Assembly: GCF_027580225.2 (NCBI RefSeq)
Contig: NC_073357.2
Location: 40,820,001 to 40,884,000 of the forward strand
Reading direction: 5' to 3'
Source: Misgurnus anguillicaudatus
Lineage: Eukaryota; Chordata; Actinopteri; Cypriniformes; Cobitidae
DNA: 64,000 nucleotides
The number at the start of each line of letters is the position of its first letter. Position 1 is the stretch's first letter. This document shows, in pieces, positions 1 to 12,764 of the stretch. Position numbers and translations under genes: made by a program. A model generated the notes under the pieces. The model was not told the DNA's origin. It did no database searches and saw only the letters and a program-made list of their open reading frames with translations.

Positions 1-2335
1 CTTAAGAATCTTACTGTCAATGATGTGAAAATAATCCACGCAGAGACATTGACTCGTCTGTCAATTCCTCTAGAATGCAGCGTGGGGCACACTTGAGAGT
101 TTATATTTATTTCAGACAGAAATCTTTTTGATTTGTTTATTGAAAAATTGGGACAAATAATAGTCAGTATCGCCTTGTGGCATGAGAATTATAAATTCAT
201 TTGGCATTTTATTTTTTATTAAAAACAGGGGACCCCACTCATTTATATTTACAGATGAAACAATGAATATCGCACATTTATGCCAAGAGATTGCTTATGA
301 ACTTATGTTTATAATTCATAACAATCTTTACTTTTCAGTGTTTTTATGGTAATATATTTTATACTGTTATAAGAGTTAATTTTATCTCCTTAATCTGAAA
401 TCGAATTAGCAGACTAATTTCAAAATAAGAGTCTCGTTGTATTTCGGTCTTGTTTATAATAAACCCACCAAAAAAGATGCATTACCAACTTTCCACTTAA
501 CTCACCTCTCCACTGCACCTTTTTCAATAAAGGATAATTGCCTCCTAAACTGACTTTTTCCATATTTTAATCTTTAAATACATTTGCAAAAGTAATATTA
601 AATAAAAATAGATAAACATGCAATGATGATAAAATGAACAACTATTTTTTTGTAAAATAGTGCAAATACTGACTATATTGTAAAGAAGATCACTTGAACA
701 GTTGTACAAAATAAATGATTGGATTTACTTTTAAGGAAGTTCGATTTTGTCCCCGCCACTTTTTTAAAACATCTCTTGGCCCGAATGAATATATTAGAAA
801 AGCCAGCCTATCTCCAGTTGGTCATCCGGTGCAGGAATGTGTTTCTGAAATCATGCAGGGTCTTCCTTTCTTGAAGTTTCTGCTCTGTCAAGGAGAGCGC
901 AGCTCATGGTTGCTGAGCAATGACACACGCCACTTGAGCACTCTCATTTGTTTCAGTGAAATCACAAAATAAAATGCCCACAATCATGTTCCTACTGTTG
1001 ATATACAATCACCAACTTACTATAAACTACTATAAACTAAAACATTCTATACACTGGCCACTTCGAATGAACCTCTTGCATGCTACCCACAGCCCATATG
1101 GGAATGCAGGTTTTTGTGGCAAATTTTTCTATTAACTGCCGTAAAGAGTCGTGAGCTTAATAAACATACTACAGTTGATCTGATGCTTTTAACAGCAGTT
1201 CTTTGTCAATAAATTAAACTCATGTACTAATTTTTTTGCAATCATTAGTTCCTGCCATTAAAATTTATGAAAAATATGCAAATACAAATACATATATGTG
1301 AGGGTAAGTTAACCTTGCTTTCTGGAGTACCCGCTGGAACTTCTGTGAAGTTCACAAGAACACATTTTTAATGTGCCATTGAAGAGGTTTCAATAAAGAC
1401 AAAAACACTTGATGTGCCAATTCAACAAATTTATTAAAAGATTTAGAAAACGCCTGTTGTGCCAAATCCCACCCATATGCACAGCTAGATCCTAAACTGT
1501 TGTAATAGCTCACATTTAAATATAATTTTTACATTTAAATATACATTTTACAATTTTTTACTAAATGTTAAAAAGGAACAATTACTTTACAGTTGCAACA
1601 ATATACTTTTACTAGTAGAAAATTATATACCTATATATGTGTGGTAACTAACTATGTTAACTTGTTTAAGTTTCTAATACTTTACTGTTGAAATAACACA
1701 ATATAGACGGAGAAAGATTATATACCTATATGTGTAGTAACCACCTTATTTGTTAACTTGTTTAACACAATAATTTTTGCTTTAAATTCTTTTTTCAAAA
1801 CATAAAATTTTTTTCACTTTCAAAATTTCTAACAAAAGTTTTTATTTTGGGATAATACCGGTAAAAAGTTGTTGGGATTATTGTTAACCTTCTGCATGTT
1901 GTTTTCAAAACTATTTTAAAAACTCTATTGCTGTCCACGATTTGGTTTATTACAACGCAGGTATTTATAAGAGTAATAAGTCCCGTGATTTCAGAAAACA
2001 AGAGGGGCTTTTATCATGATTACATTTTTATTTCTAATTAATTGTGGGACCCTGGTTATTTATATTTTTATAATTTCAATTAATAAATAAATATTTTTAT
2101 TGACTTGCAAACTGTTGTTTTGAAAACCCTAGTTGACAAAGACACGAGAGGGACACAGGATTTGGCACAACACCCCCAGTGAGCAAGCCTGTGGCGACAG
2201 TGGCAAGAAAAAAACCTTGAGAGGAGATAAAAAACCTTGAGAGGAACCAGACTCAGCAGGGGGCTGCCCATCCTCTTCTGGCATGGCGTACACATTATTA
2301 ATAACATTCCTATTTTAACTAATATTTATATTTTG
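1..2335. other. AT-rich non-coding stretch, no gene seen
   Basis: I see no supported gene here. Reading frames are short and show no recognisable domain. A ~50 bp segment occurs twice (about 1618-1670 and 1712-1770), both containing TATATACCTATAT and ending in GTTAACTTGTTTA, so a small local duplication is present. The remainder is AT-rich single-copy-looking DNA. Confidence 0.5.

Positions 2336-2386
<51 letters not shown>
2336..2386. repeat. (TA)n microsatellite
   Basis: About 50 bases of uninterrupted alternating T and A. It abuts the minisatellite that follows and may be its source, because each minisatellite unit contains short TATATA runs. Confidence 0.95.
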
Positions 2387-2389
<3 letters not shown>

Positions 2390-2835
2390 ACCAATTATTA
2401 TATTAAACTAATATTTTAGATTTTAATATCTATATATTGAAACCAATTATTATATTAAACTCATATTTTAGATTTTAATATCTATATATTGAAACCAATT
2501 ATTATATTAAACTCATATTTTAGATTTTAATATCTATATATTTATATCTATATATTGAAACCAATTATTATATTAAACTAATATTTTAGATTTTAATATC
2601 TTTATCTATATATTGAAACCAATTATTATATTAAACTAATATTTTAGATTTTAATATCTATATATCTATATCTATATATTGAAACCAATTATTATATTAA
2701 ACTAATATTTTAGATTTTAATATCTATATATCTATATCTATATATTGAAACCAATTATTATATTAAACTAATATTTTATATTTTAATATCTATATATCTA
2801 TATCTATATATAGAAACCAATTATTTAATATGATA
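2387..2835. repeat. 52-66 bp AT-rich minisatellite, 8 copies
   Basis: Units start with GAAACCAATTATTATATTAA at 2387, 2439, 2491, 2557, 2615, 2681, 2747 and 2813. Spacing is 52, 52, 66, 58, 66, 66 and 66 bases. Length variation comes from the number of TATATC/TATATA blocks at each unit's end, as expected of slippage within a tandem array. The last copy decays after about 2835. Confidence 0.93.
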
Positions 2836-3062
2836 AAACTAAATTTTAAATAAAATGAAATTAATTAATGCAATGAGCGGTGTAGTGAACCAGCTCCCGA
2901 CATCTCTCCGCTGGATCTGACATTGCATACAGGCTGGACACCCTGAGGTAGAGAATGTAAAACAGAGAGGATCATATTAGTGTATTTATTTCAATTGTTT
3001 TGATTATGCAAAACTGACAGAGCATTAAGTTAAGATCAGATACATGTCTTGCAAGAAACATT

Positions 3063-4790
3063 ATACACTTTAACGCTGTCTAGGTTTTCACCTCAAAGCA
3101 CATGCCTTTGAACAACACATTGTATGATAAAATGCACTAAAACACTAGACTTTACCAGTAGTATTGACACTTACCTCTACTGCTTCAATGTGGTTCTTCA
3201 TTTGGTTCTTTAGTCTTCAGTATTATCCTAAATGCCAAATGGGTTTGGTCACATTATCTAGCCATGAAACCAATAAATGAATAATGGGGTTACTAAATAC
3301 ACATATACTTACAACAAAAAAATAAAATAAATAAATAAATAAAAGTTACAACTTACTTAAAGATATCCAGCTTTCCTATGAATCCAGCTTGTCATTATCG
3401 GTGTTTTAGCACACTTGATCTTGTCAGACATTCTGACCTGGAGGTTCCTGAAAAACTTCAGAATTAGAATAAAATATTCCTCCAAAAGTAGTTACGATGT
3501 GCAGTAGTACAGTGACTGAAGAAAGTTTTTAAAACACTTAGCTTTAGATTGTATATTGCACACTCATATCCATTGTTGGATAGGACTGCTATCATCTCAA
3601 AATTCTTCCTGCAACTTTACAGAAGAGCACATATTAATAATAACAGAATAGCAGGGAACCGCAAATAAAAAATCCAGTACACATTGTCACAAATTGAACA
3701 CGAAGCAAATACATCACAACAATGTCTTACTACTTCTAACTTTACCTTACTATCATTTATGACTTACTGCCGCTGTTGCTCTCACTGTCTGTGTCCTCCC
3801 TGGAGTTGCAACACTAATCCTCACTGCATTCTGTATGCTGCTGCCGCCACCTTTACTTCCTAGTGTTCTCCCTCAAGCTGCCACATTACTCCTTTGTCCT
3901 TCAGCCACTCTTTCTTCTGAGAACCATGATACACTTTAACACTTGGTTTTCACATCACAGCACATGCCTCTGAACAAACACATTGTATGATAAAATGCAC
4001 TGAAACACTAGACTTTACCAGTAGTATTGACACTTACCTGAGACTGCTTCTTCCTTTGCTTCTTTAGTCTTCAGTATTGTCCTCAATGCCAAATGGGTTT
4101 GGTCACATTATCTAGCCATGAAATCAACAATTGAATAATGGGGTCACTAAATACACATAAACTAACAAACAAACAAAACAAATGAATAAAAGTTACAACT
4201 TACTATAAGAAATCCAGATTTCCAATGTGTCCTGCTTGTCATTATCGATGTTTTAGCACACTTGATCTTCTCAGACATTCTGACCTGGCGATTGCTGAAA
4301 AACATCAGAATTAGAATTAGAATAAAATATTCCACCAAAAGTAGTTACGATGTGCAGTAGTACAGTGACTGAAGAAAGTTCTTAAAACACTTAGCTTTAG
4401 ATAGTATATTGCACACTCATATCCATTGTTGGATAGGACTGCTATCGTTTCAAAATTTTTCCTGCAACTTTACAGAAGAGCACATATTAATAATAACAGA
4501 ACAGCAGGGGATTGCAAATAAAAAATCTAGTACACATTGTCACAAATTGAACACAAAGCAAATACATCACAACAGTGTCTTACTACTTTTAACTTTACCT
4601 TACTATCATTTATGACTTACTGCCGCTGTTGCTCTCACTGTCTGTGTCCTCCATGGAGTTGCCACACTAATCCTCACTGCATCCTGTATGCTGCTGCTGC
4701 TGCCGGCGCCTTTACTTCCTAGTGTCCTCCCTCGAGCTGCCACATTACTCCTTCCTCCTTCCTGCTGCTGTACCTGCTTTGTAGCTCACT
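3063..4790. repeat. Tandem direct duplication, unit about 855-863 bp
   Basis: Two diverged copies lie head to tail. TTTACCAGTAGTATTGACAC occurs at 3151 and 4014 (offset 863), and TAGGACTGCTATC at 3581 and 4434 (offset 853). Both copies keep matching blocks throughout, including CTTACTGCCGCTGTTGCTCT. On the minus strand the copies contain splice-like GTAAGT donors and short open segments, but I cannot assemble a continuous coding frame, and copy 1 has extra stops. It may be a captured or decayed gene fragment downstream of the Helitron-like gene. Confidence 0.85.
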
Positions 4791-4840
4791 GCCATAAGAC
4801 TGTTAAATGACCATAAATGCCACAATCTTATTGCAACACA

Positions 4841-5441
4841 ACCATACGCACCAACCCGTTGGCTAAGGCTGTCAGTGAGCCCCCACTGTCGTCGTTAATG
4901 CAGGTTCAGTGGCCCCCGGTTTTGTATGGCATGACAACACAACGCAAGACAACAAAACAACACAACCATACGCACCAACCCGTTGGCTAAGGCTGTCAGT
5001 GAGCCCCCACTGTCGTCGTTAATGCAGGTTCAGTGGCCCCCGGTTTTGTATGGCATGACAACACAACGCAAGACAACAAAACAACACGACCATACGCACC
5101 AACCCGTTGGCTAAGGCTGTCAGTGAGCCCCCACTGTCGTCGTTAATGCAGGTTCAGTGGCCCCCGGTTTCGTATGGCATGACAACACAACGCAAGACAA
5201 CAAAACAACACGACCATACGCACCAACCCGTTGGCTAAGGCTGTCAATGAGCCCCCACTGTCGTCGTTAATGCAGGTTCAGTGGCCCCCGGTTTCGTATG
5301 GCATGACAACACAACGCAAGAAAACAGAACAACACGACCATACGCACCAACCCGTTGGCTAAGGCTGTCAATGAGCCCCCACTGTCGTCGTTAATGCAGG
5401 TTCAGTGGCCCCCGGTTTCGTATGGCATAACAACACAACCA
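4841..5441. repeat. 124 bp tandem repeat, 5 near-identical copies
   Basis: ACCATACGCACCAACCCGTT occurs at 4841, 4965, 5089, 5213 and 5337, exactly 124 bases apart, with only a few substitutions (TTTTGTATGG versus TTTCGTATGG; CAGTGAGC versus CAATGAGC). More diverged partial copies continue to about 5625 (CCATTGGCTAAGGCTGTCAG, CCGTTGGCTGAGGCCATCC). The array lies 0.5 kb beyond the stop codon of the Helitron-like gene, on its 3' side. Tandem repeats near element ends are common in Helentron-type elements, so it may belong to that element. Confidence 0.95.
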
Positions 5442-5640
5442 TTAGTGCACAACCATTCAAGTCAACCCATTGGCTAAGGCTGTCAGAGCCCTATTGCCAC
5501 TGTTAATGCTTACTGCCCATCGTTCCATTTGTCGAAACACAACAACCATAACCACCTACCCATTGGCTAGGTGGTTAAGTATAACCATACATGCCAAACC
5601 GTTGGCTGAGGCCATCCAAGACCCGAAGCATGCTTCTTAC

Positions 5641-5860
5641 CTTCCACAGCCATGATAGCACCAAAAATCCAACCAGCGCTGCGTCTCCAGCTCCTCCGAT
5701 TACACCTCCAGCACAACACAGCCTAAAGAAAGTTGATGCATGCTAACCGACATTTGCTGGTACCTTCTCCATCCATAATAGCACCAGAAACCCAACCAGC
5801 GCTGCGTCTCCAGCTCCTCCGATTGCACGTCCAGCACCACATAGCTTGAAGAAAGTTAAT
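5641..5860 (-). repeat. ~105 bp duplicated segment with exon-like copies
   Basis: Two copies of about 100 bp (5650-5735 and 5755-5850) share CCAACCAGCGCTGCGTCTCC and neighbouring sequence. On the minus strand each copy is preceded by a pyrimidine tract plus AG (TTTCTTTAG, TTTCTTCAAG) and followed by GT (GTAAGAAG, GTACCAGC). One frame stays open in both and encodes a small hydrophobic, Gly/Ala-rich peptide containing GGAGDAALVGFLVL, compatible with a membrane segment. I do not recognise the family. It could be a duplicated, captured exon in the 3' part of the Helitron-like element. Confidence 0.5.
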
Positions 5861-5924
5861 GCGTAGTCGGTGCCCACGATTCCGTATGGCAAAAAACACA
5901 ACAATATCCGCCAACCACAGAATG

Positions 5925-8900
5925 TCATTTTTGCAAAATACAGTACACAGGATTATGGTAACTGTAATAACTCTGTAACACACCTGACTGGAGACACAAG
6001 TCTGGATGTGAGATGTAAATGTGATCCAGTAGTGTGTGTTTTTCAGTTGTAGCTGATGTGATTAGCTGTGTATATTCCTTTGATTGAAACATATCCAGTA
6101 TAGCCTTTCTTCCAGCACATAAAAGGTCCTCATTAAAGTCTCCACAGATGATTACAGGATGTTTATCCATCATGTCCAGATAATCAAGTAGGCCCCTTAA
6201 ATTTGGCAAGAATGTTTCAAGACTGTAGTGTGGTGGCCTGTACACTGCAGCAATTGTTGCACACATTGGGGTGTCAATTTTGATGACAACAAACTCCAGG
6301 TCTGTGACACTTTGGATGTACTGTCTGGACTGAGCTTGAATATCTTCTTTGCAAAATATTGCAACTCCACCACCGTCTTTCTTTGCCATTTCTGCATTGG
6401 TTGAGTAGGAGGCATGCCTATTCCGTGCAAACATCTTGTATCCTTCCAACTGGAGATGTTGTGGAATACATGAGCCAGACAAGTGACTTTCCGTTATGCA
6501 AAGAATATCCGATAATAGTAGCTCATGATGGCATCTGACATCCTCGATGTGAGATGACAGTCCTTCCGTGTTATGGTGAACTATTTTAAGTGTTTGGTCC
6601 TGGTTGATTTCCCTTATGTGTTGCAAAAGCGGCATGATTCCTTCAACTGTCGCTCTTCTCATATTTTCCAACGATGCTGTGATTTCAGGATCAGCATAAA
6701 TCTTCTTTTCAATGAAGTCTGTAATATGTAATCCAGAAAGCGACGTCGTTCGGCTGAGGGCAACGTAGGCCATTCCAGGTTCGAAAATCTTCTTCAGTGA
6801 CACTACGGCAGACTGCATTGTCATACCTTGAACTTTGTGAGCTGTGCAGGCATAAGCGAGCTTGATGGGAAATTGACGACGAACTGTTCCTTTCCTCAGA
6901 CTTTCTTCAGATCTCTCAATATATACAGAGTTGTCATCTTCACCTTCCACTCTTCTGCGGTGTTTCAGACCTGCATTTGGATTGTCGAGCTGAAGTCCTA
7001 GCATGTGTACAGTGGAGATTCCATCTCTTGTTTTAGTGACAATGTTAACAATCTGACCAAAACATCCATTTACAATTCCATCTTCAACATCCAGATTCCT
7101 TGTCACCATTATACGAGCTCCCACTGCAACTTGTATAGAATCCAGCAAGTCATCCTTCTTTCCAGTGACAGGTTTCTTTTGTCTTTTCATCACTCCTGTT
7201 CTTGGGTCTTTCCTGTAGTCTTCGGCATCAATGGTTATGATGTCAGTGTGAATAGCCTGTATTGTTTTAGTATTGTGCATGTGAACTTCCTTGTTGGTTG
7301 CAAATATGTGCAGAGCATCATGAGGGCAGTCTTCTGGGTTCTTTACAGCTTGGAGTAACAGAACTCGGTCTTCTTCTCTAAGAGCATCAGTCTTCTGCCT
7401 CACTCGCAGTCGATTTAAAAGCTCAGCAAAGGCAAGGTCCTCCTTTTGACGCATGATCTCTGTAAGGGTAATTATTTGAAAACTGTCCTTCCAGAAGTCC
7501 AGAACATCATCTTCATAAACACAGAGCGGTTTGGCTTTACCGAGAGGTGGGAGTTGGAAAAAGTCTCCTACAGCGAGAACAGAGATTCCTCCAAATGCTT
7601 TCTTGCTGCCTCTGATCTGTTGAAGTCTCCAGTTTACATAGGCGAAAAGATCCTTCGAAATCATGGACACTTCATCAATGATGAGAATTTCCACACTGCA
7701 TAATTCTGCTCGTACTTCATCTAGAGCATTTCCAAGTCCTTGATAAGGTGGCTTTAAGTTCCTTGGCAGTTTTAAAATGGAATGCAGTGTTTTACCAGAT
7801 ATATTGAATGCTGCTGTTCCTGTAAATGCACTCAAAATCACTGTAGGCACAGAGAGATCCCCTTCCTCCTGAAGTCGAGGCAGTTGTTTTAGAATCTTGG
7901 TTGCTTCCGTATATATGCACTTAATGACATGTGATTTTCCACAACCAGCACCACCTGACACGAAGTAAAAAAACTGTTCAGGATTATGACCCCAGACACG
8001 CTTCTGACACCAATGACGGACAATGTAGAATATTGCTGCCTGTGTCTCATTTAGACTTTGAAACATCTTCCTGACAAATTCAACACTCATCTGTGGTGCC
8101 TTTATCCGAGGAACGACTCCATCTCCATCTTCAAGAAGAATCTGGTATTCCGGTACATCATCTTGCTCATCCTCTTCATCATGATTGACATCATCTCGTT
8201 CTGCAATGCACTCCAAATTATCCACTTCAGCTTCAGGGGCAAAAGCTGTCCAAGCATTCTCAGATGGGCCTTGTTGCTGCAACTGTTCAATTGCTTTGTC
8301 CACTTCTTCACTGTGTTTTTCGAATTTCTCCTGGTGTGCTTTCACTATTGCGCATACAGGCATTCGGACACCAGGGTGGGAAGGAAGTTCCACGAATGCA
8401 CTTTTGTAAAACTGCTCATACGTTGGAAATGTTGGAGGTTTTAGCTGGGCATTGAAACGATGTGGCACATAAAGTTTCACTAATCTTCCGTAAAACTTTT
8501 CCGGTTGTTTCTCCTCCGAAAACCGTGCATATCGAATAATGGCAGCCTTACCGACAGATCTTTTCTGAACAAATCCCATATCGTTGAGCAGACGTTGTAC
8601 ATTCTTTCCCTTAGTTTGCTGACCGTACACAATGCGGTAATTTGACACAAAGTCTGCCAGACACATCTTTTCAAACTCAGGTGTTTGAGGCCTTGCTCTG
8701 TATTTATCTAATATTCCCGACATCCAAACATCCTCTGAATCTGGATTTTTGTGCAGTAGGACACTAAGGGGCAGACTCATCTTCAGAGCATCGTCATCCG
8801 TTGGTATAAACACAACACTTCGCGAACACTTCTTCATTGGTAGGCTGCACGTTCGTGCAACAGACTCCTGCGAGCTCACTTGTCTGTGTTTCGAATAGGC

Positions 8901-11900
8901 TTGCATAATGTGCTTCATTTCATCCTCTTCATTCACATTTGTTTCACGCACTGCTTTGATCACGTTCTTCAGCATCTCGTTCATTTCATGCTCTGGCTTG
9001 GAAATGTAGGACAACATATACATGATGCAACTGTAAGGGTCAAGTATATACTGAATGTCCATGTTAGCATTCCATGCCCTCAGCAAATCAGGATTGTATC
9101 CATTCACCCAAACCTCCTTTGGATCACGCTTTAGCAAGATCACACTTGAAGTGGACAACTCCCTGGTGTACTTCATGTAATCCTCCATGGACAAATTACA
9201 TTTTGTCAGTAGTTCAGGCAAGTTTTCAAAGGTGGCTTGGGGATCATTCAGCATATCCCACAAAGGTTTGAGTTTCGTCCTAGCATCACTCATTGCTTTT
9301 CGAACAGCATCTGACCTTGAGCTTCTTCTGTCTTGATGGCTATCCTCTTCAGTTTCCTCTTCTTCAGGTCGCTGTGGTCGTGGACGAGTTATTGTGGTGT
9401 CAGACATTGGTAATTTAGGGAACCCAAACCTACACAACACATTTCCTTTCTTGCATGACTTGGAGTGTTTTCTGCTGTGAAGTTGAACCTCTGTAACAAT
9501 CTGATGAAGTTCAGGATCAGTCGTGGAATCAGGAAGCATGCATGTTATGTAGCGATCAATAAAGCCACAAACAACTTCATCAGAATCACTTTCGAACTCA
9601 GGTGCATCCTTTACCCATGCAAGCAGATGTATATGTGGGCTTCCTCTTGCTTGAAACTCAACTCTGTAAAAGTAATCTTCAACCTTACCAATGGGTTGGG
9701 CAGGTGACAAAAGCAGGTGAGTCATTAGCGCGTCCACTCGTTTCTCAAACATCCGCATGACAGTAACAGGGTTACTTCGAAGGATTTCACATTTTGTCAT
9801 CCAGTCAAGCTCTGAAAAATCGACGTCTTCCCCTTGCTGAGCCTTGATTGCCGTAATTACTTCAGGCCATCGCATTTCGGCCGCACTGAATGTGCAAAAG
9901 AAAGTAGGTGTTCCCAACTGCCTGATCATGGCTTGTAAATCTCTCAGCGTTTTCTCCCAATAAGATGGCGAACCTCTCAGGGGTTGCATGAATCGTGTGG
10001 CATCTTTGTTGCGCACCAGTCTTTCAACCTCATGGTTATCTTGAAGCAACCTGTTGGAAATTCTTCTGCCATCTCTTGTTATAGGTTTGCCTTTCCGCAA
10101 CTGGACAGTCATGCTGTTCCTGGCCAGATGTGTTTCTGTCGCAAACTGTGCAAAGAAAAGGTAACTCTGGTCTCTTGCAAACCGTGTATCCACAGAGAAC
10201 AATCTCGCATTGAAATACATACTTGGTGACAATGCTTTTTCTCTTGCCTCATCAATTGTGTTATGTCCAGTAGGGAACTGAACAGGGAACGCCATGGCTT
10301 CCAGCTTTGGGATTTTGAAAAATCCAACAGGTTTTTTTCCCTGAGCAGGTGCAATGCTGAATATTCCCTCGCCATATGATAAAATCTCCTGGCCGATGTC
10401 AGGTGGCTGCATACATGTGTCCAAGGTGAGGCCAGGTCTAAGTTCATCCTGTTCCTCTACACTCACATGTCGCTCCTCCTCTTCAGCAACACCGAGTTCT
10501 TCTTCTTCTTCTTCTTGTTCTGTATCATCAACTTCCCCATCAATGTCACTTTCAAACAATGCAGTTTCGCTTATAGAGATATCTTTGTATTCTGAGTGTA
10601 TCTCTTTTAGTTTTAATAAAGCTGCTAGCACGTTGTGCATATTCACAGTATGGAAGTGCTGGTATCCTTTAAACTTGATGTGTCTTTTAAGCTTTACCTG
10701 TAGTAACTGGGACTCACTACTAGGTCTTGGCAGACAGTTGACCGTCTTCTCCATATCAGAAGGCACACACACAACCGCACCTTGCACCGCTCTTTGTTGA
10801 CCTTTGGGCAGTGCAATAATTTTTGCAAACGGTACAATTTTGGCAATAAGCTGACGTTCAAGCACATTCAATTCCAGTAATTCTGCAGGGATGTGTGCCA
10901 ATTCAAGTTTGTTTGCCACTGCAACTGAAGGCACATTTCCTCTCTTAAGATGGCTGTCGCAAGTGTGGCAAATCCATTCCCGTCTTCTTTGTTCTGGAAC
11001 TGCACAAGGAACACTGCAGCTACTGTCACAAGCATGAACATATTGCTTGGTTAAGCAAGATATGGCTATATGTGGATTTTTAATGTAACAACTTCTATTA
11101 CAGAGCCTGACTTGATTTGGAAACATAGCTCTGTGACAGACTGTGCAGACATGTGTGGGACCATGTTGAATGTTGCATCTGAATGCATCTATGGCACATT
11201 GCATTACTTTGTTGACCAAAGGTTGTGGTGTTTCCTTTCTGGAACTGATGTATGGTTGATATTTCTTTTTGATCCGGAGTGCACATTGCAACTTATGAAA
11301 TATGTGGTATGCAACATCATGGACACGTTTCTGTGTTTTGTACAAGGTACAATGTAGCATGTGATGTGTTCTAAACTCTGGGTCATCTCTATATCTCTTC
11401 ACCATGTACTCTTTCATCTTCTTTTGGAAGTCAGTATCCGTGCTGTACCTCCTCAGCATGTACTCTTTCATCTTCTTTTGGAAGACAGTATCCGTGCTGT
11501 ATCTCCTGACCATGTACTCTTTCATCTTCTCTTGCCTCTGCCTCTGATAAACAGCATCCGTGTTGTACCTGCTCACCATGTACTCTTTCATCTTCTCTTT
11601 CATTTGCCTCTGAAAGACAGTATCCTTGTTGTACCTCCTCACCATGTACTCTTTCTTCTTTGTCTGAGCAACAGCACATGTGTTATACCTCTTGGTCATA
11701 TAGTATTGAATTTTCTTCCTGTATTGAGGATCTTGATTATATCGCTCCTTTATAGCCTCATTTCTCTTCAGTCGATATTTTAAACGGGCAACATACCGCT
11801 CTTTTTCATATTCCCTTTTTTTAAATGTTCTTACTTCTTGAGATGCAGTTTTATCCTTGGGTTTTAATTGTTGTACTGTTAGTTTTCTCTTTACTTTTCT

Positions 11901-12764
11901 TCTCCGCTGCTTATCTGTTTTCATCACCTGCTGGTTTTTATCTCCTTTAATGGTTTGGGCTTTAACAATGTTTCCTGATTTTGGAAGAGCCAAATTCATT
12001 TGTGAGACTTGTGTACAAGCTGATGGTGCTGACTGTTTGTCAGATTGCTGCTCAATTTCAAATGACACAGGCAAAAATTCATAGCTGGCCTTATCAGGGT
12101 GATCCTGAAAGATCTTGAGAATTCTGTCTATCATGTCACTTAGGTGGGTAAAAGTTAACATGACAGCAGTTCCAGCACCAGTAGGATGGCGCAAACCTTC
12201 AGCAGTCCTTGAGTGTGGATCAAAGAATCCATATCTACCAGATCTGTCTCTGAACACTGCAAGACATTCAACAGAAATGATAAGCAGTGCGTGACTAACA
12301 GTGGTTGAAAGACACTGAAGTCTTTCAGTAAGAGGAATAAACCATTCTTCTGTGCCAGGGTTCCCTTTGGCTCTGAGGAATCCCATCTTGAGGTCAGACT
12401 TCTGCACACGGTATGTTTGGGTAAATGTTGAAACGTTCAATGGTACCTCCTCCACAGCCAGATGGTCCTGAAGAAATCTTTGTTCATCCATAAGCTGCAT
12501 TTTAACACCAACATACAAAGCATCCCCCTCCTCTAAAACTCTGTCAAGATCAGACATCCCAAACTGAACCCCTTCGCTGTGGTTGGCCAAGAATATTAAT
12601 GCTACACATGTGCACTGATGATTCCTTGAGAAAACATCATACCTTATATCACCCTGGCAATGGGACGCCTGCACAGACAAAACTCTGGGTGCACTATCAC
12701 AGTCTTCTACATGTAGTCTGCCAGATACCTGAGCTACAGCAGTAGAGATGCTTGCCTGTTCAAC
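5925..12764 (-). CDS. Helitron/Helentron-type Rep-helicase, main exon with C76-like protease and EEP domains
   Basis: A single exon is open for 2,279 codons with no frameshift. Positions below count from the TTG at 12680. Residues 10-160 resemble a herpesvirus-tegument-type (C76) cysteine protease: Cys23 after Gln, then Asp154-Pro-His156. Residues 320-435 are basic KEYM..RY repeats. Residues 510-575 carry CxxC/CxxxC zinc-like pairs. The Helitron N-terminal region (~820-990) precedes the HUH Rep site [11 protein letters not shown] (His1016, His1018) and YMLSYISK (Tyr1221, Tyr1225). The Pif1-type helicase has GGAGCGKS (1576-1583), LIIDE (1666-1670), TAHKVQGMT and ALSR. An EEP nuclease ends the protein (Glu2064, GDFNED at 2180, DH at 2219). 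Its usual final SDH motif reads SYH, so nuclease activity is doubtful. The first in-frame ATG is at residue 42, after the protease Cys, so a spliced upstream exon is needed; TTTACAG|GTTG at 12764 is a good acceptor. The known role of this family is rolling-circle transposition in the nucleus. Confidence 0.95.
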   Translation of the reverse strand, partial: VEQASISTAVAQVSGRLHVEDCDSAPRVLSVQASHCQGDIRYDVFSRNHQCTCVALIFLANHSEGVQFGMSDLDRVLEEGDALYVGVKMQLMDEQRFLQDHLAVEEVPLNVSTFTQTYRVQKSDLKMGFLRAKGNPGTEEWFIPLTERLQCLSTTVSHALLIISVECLAVFRDRSGRYGFFDPHSRTAEGLRHPTGAGTAVMLTFTHLSDMIDRILKIFQDHPDKASYEFLPVSFEIEQQSDKQSAPSACTQVSQMNLALPKSGNIVKAQTIKGDKNQQVMKTDKQRRRKVKRKLTVQQLKPKDKTASQEVRTFKKREYEKERYVARLKYRLKRNEAIKERYNQDPQYRKKIQYYMTKRYNTCAVAQTKKKEYMVRRYNKDTVFQRQMKEKMKEYMVSRYNTDAVYQRQRQEKMKEYMVRRYSTDTVFQKKMKEYMLRRYSTDTDFQKKMKEYMVKRYRDDPEFRTHHMLHCTLYKTQKRVHDVAYHIFHKLQCALRIKKKYQPYISSRKETPQPLVNKVMQCAIDAFRCNIQHGPTHVCTVCHRAMFPNQVRLCNRSCYIKNPHIAISCLTKQYVHACDSSCSVPCAVPEQRRREWICHTCDSHLKRGNVPSVAVANKLELAHIPAELLELNVLERQLIAKIVPFAKIIALPKGQQRAVQGAVVCVPSDMEKTVNCLPRPSSESQLLQVKLKRHIKFKGYQHFHTVNMHNVLAALLKLKEIHSEYKDISISETALFESDIDGEVDDTEQEEEEEELGVAEEEERHVSVEEQDELRPGLTLDTCMQPPDIGQEILSYGEGIFSIAPAQGKKPVGFFKIPKLEAMAFPVQFPTGHNTIDEAREKALSPSMYFNARLFSVDTRFARDQSYLFFAQFATETHLARNSMTVQLRKGKPITRDGRRISNRLLQDNHEVERLVRNKDATRFMQPLRGSPSYWEKTLRDLQAMIRQLGTPTFFCTFSAAEMRWPEVITAIKAQQGEDVDFSELDWMTKCEILRSNPVTVMRMFEKRVDALMTHLLLSPAQPIGKVEDYFYRVEFQARGSPHIHLLAWVKDAPEFESDSDEVVCGFIDRYITCMLPDSTTDPELHQIVTEVQLHSRKHSKSCKKGNVLCRFGFPKLPMSDTTITRPRPQRPEEEETEEDSHQDRRSSRSDAVRKAMSDARTKLKPLWDMLNDPQATFENLPELLTKCNLSMEDYMKYTRELSTSSVILLKRDPKEVWVNGYNPDLLRAWNANMDIQYILDPYSCIMYMLSYISKPEHEMNEMLKNVIKAVRETNVNEEDEMKHIMQAYSKHRQVSSQESVARTCSLPMKKCSRSVVFIPTDDDALKMSLPLSVLLHKNPDSEDVWMSGILDKYRARPQTPEFEKMCLADFVSNYRIVYGQQTKGKNVQRLLNDMGFVQKRSVGKAAIIRYARFSEEKQPEKFYGRLVKLYVPHRFNAQLKPPTFPTYEQFYKSAFVELPSHPGVRMPVCAIVKAHQEKFEKHSEEVDKAIEQLQQQGPSENAWTAFAPEAEVDNLECIAERDDVNHDEEDEQDDVPEYQILLEDGDGVVPRIKAPQMSVEFVRKMFQSLNETQAAIFYIVRHWCQKRVWGHNPEQFFYFVSGGAGCGKSHVIKCIYTEATKILKQLPRLQEEGDLSVPTVILSAFTGTAAFNISGKTLHSILKLPRNLKPPYQGLGNALDEVRAELCSVEILIIDEVSMISKDLFAYVNWRLQQIRGSKKAFGGISVLAVGDFFQLPPLGKAKPLCVYEDDVLDFWKDSFQIITLTEIMRQKEDLAFAELLNRLRVRQKTDALREEDRVLLLQAVKNPEDCPHDALHIFATNKEVHMHNTKTIQAIHTDIITIDAEDYRKDPRTGVMKRQKKPVTGKKDDLLDSIQVAVGARIMVTRNLDVEDGIVNGCFGQIVNIVTKTRDGISTVHMLGLQLDNPNAGLKHRRRVEGEDDNSVYIERSEESLRKGTVRRQFPIKLAYACTAHKVQGMTMQSAVVSLKKIFEPGMAYVALSRTTSLSGLHITDFIEKKIYADPEITASLENMRRATVEGIMPLLQHIREINQDQTLKIVHHNTEGLSSHIEDVRCHHELLLSDILCITESHLSGSCIPQHLQLEGYKMFARNRHASYSTNAEMAKKDGGGVAIFCKEDIQAQSRQYIQSVTDLEFVVIKIDTPMCATIAAVYRPPHYSLETFLPNLRGLLDYLDMMDKHPVIICGDFNEDLLCAGRKAILDMFQSKEYTQLITSATTEKHTLLDHIYISHPDLCLQSGVLQSYYSYHNPVYCILQK

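Noticed and set aside
715..972. 85-residue frame near the window start
   Set aside because: No recognisable domain, splice context or repeat of known coding type; could be chance.
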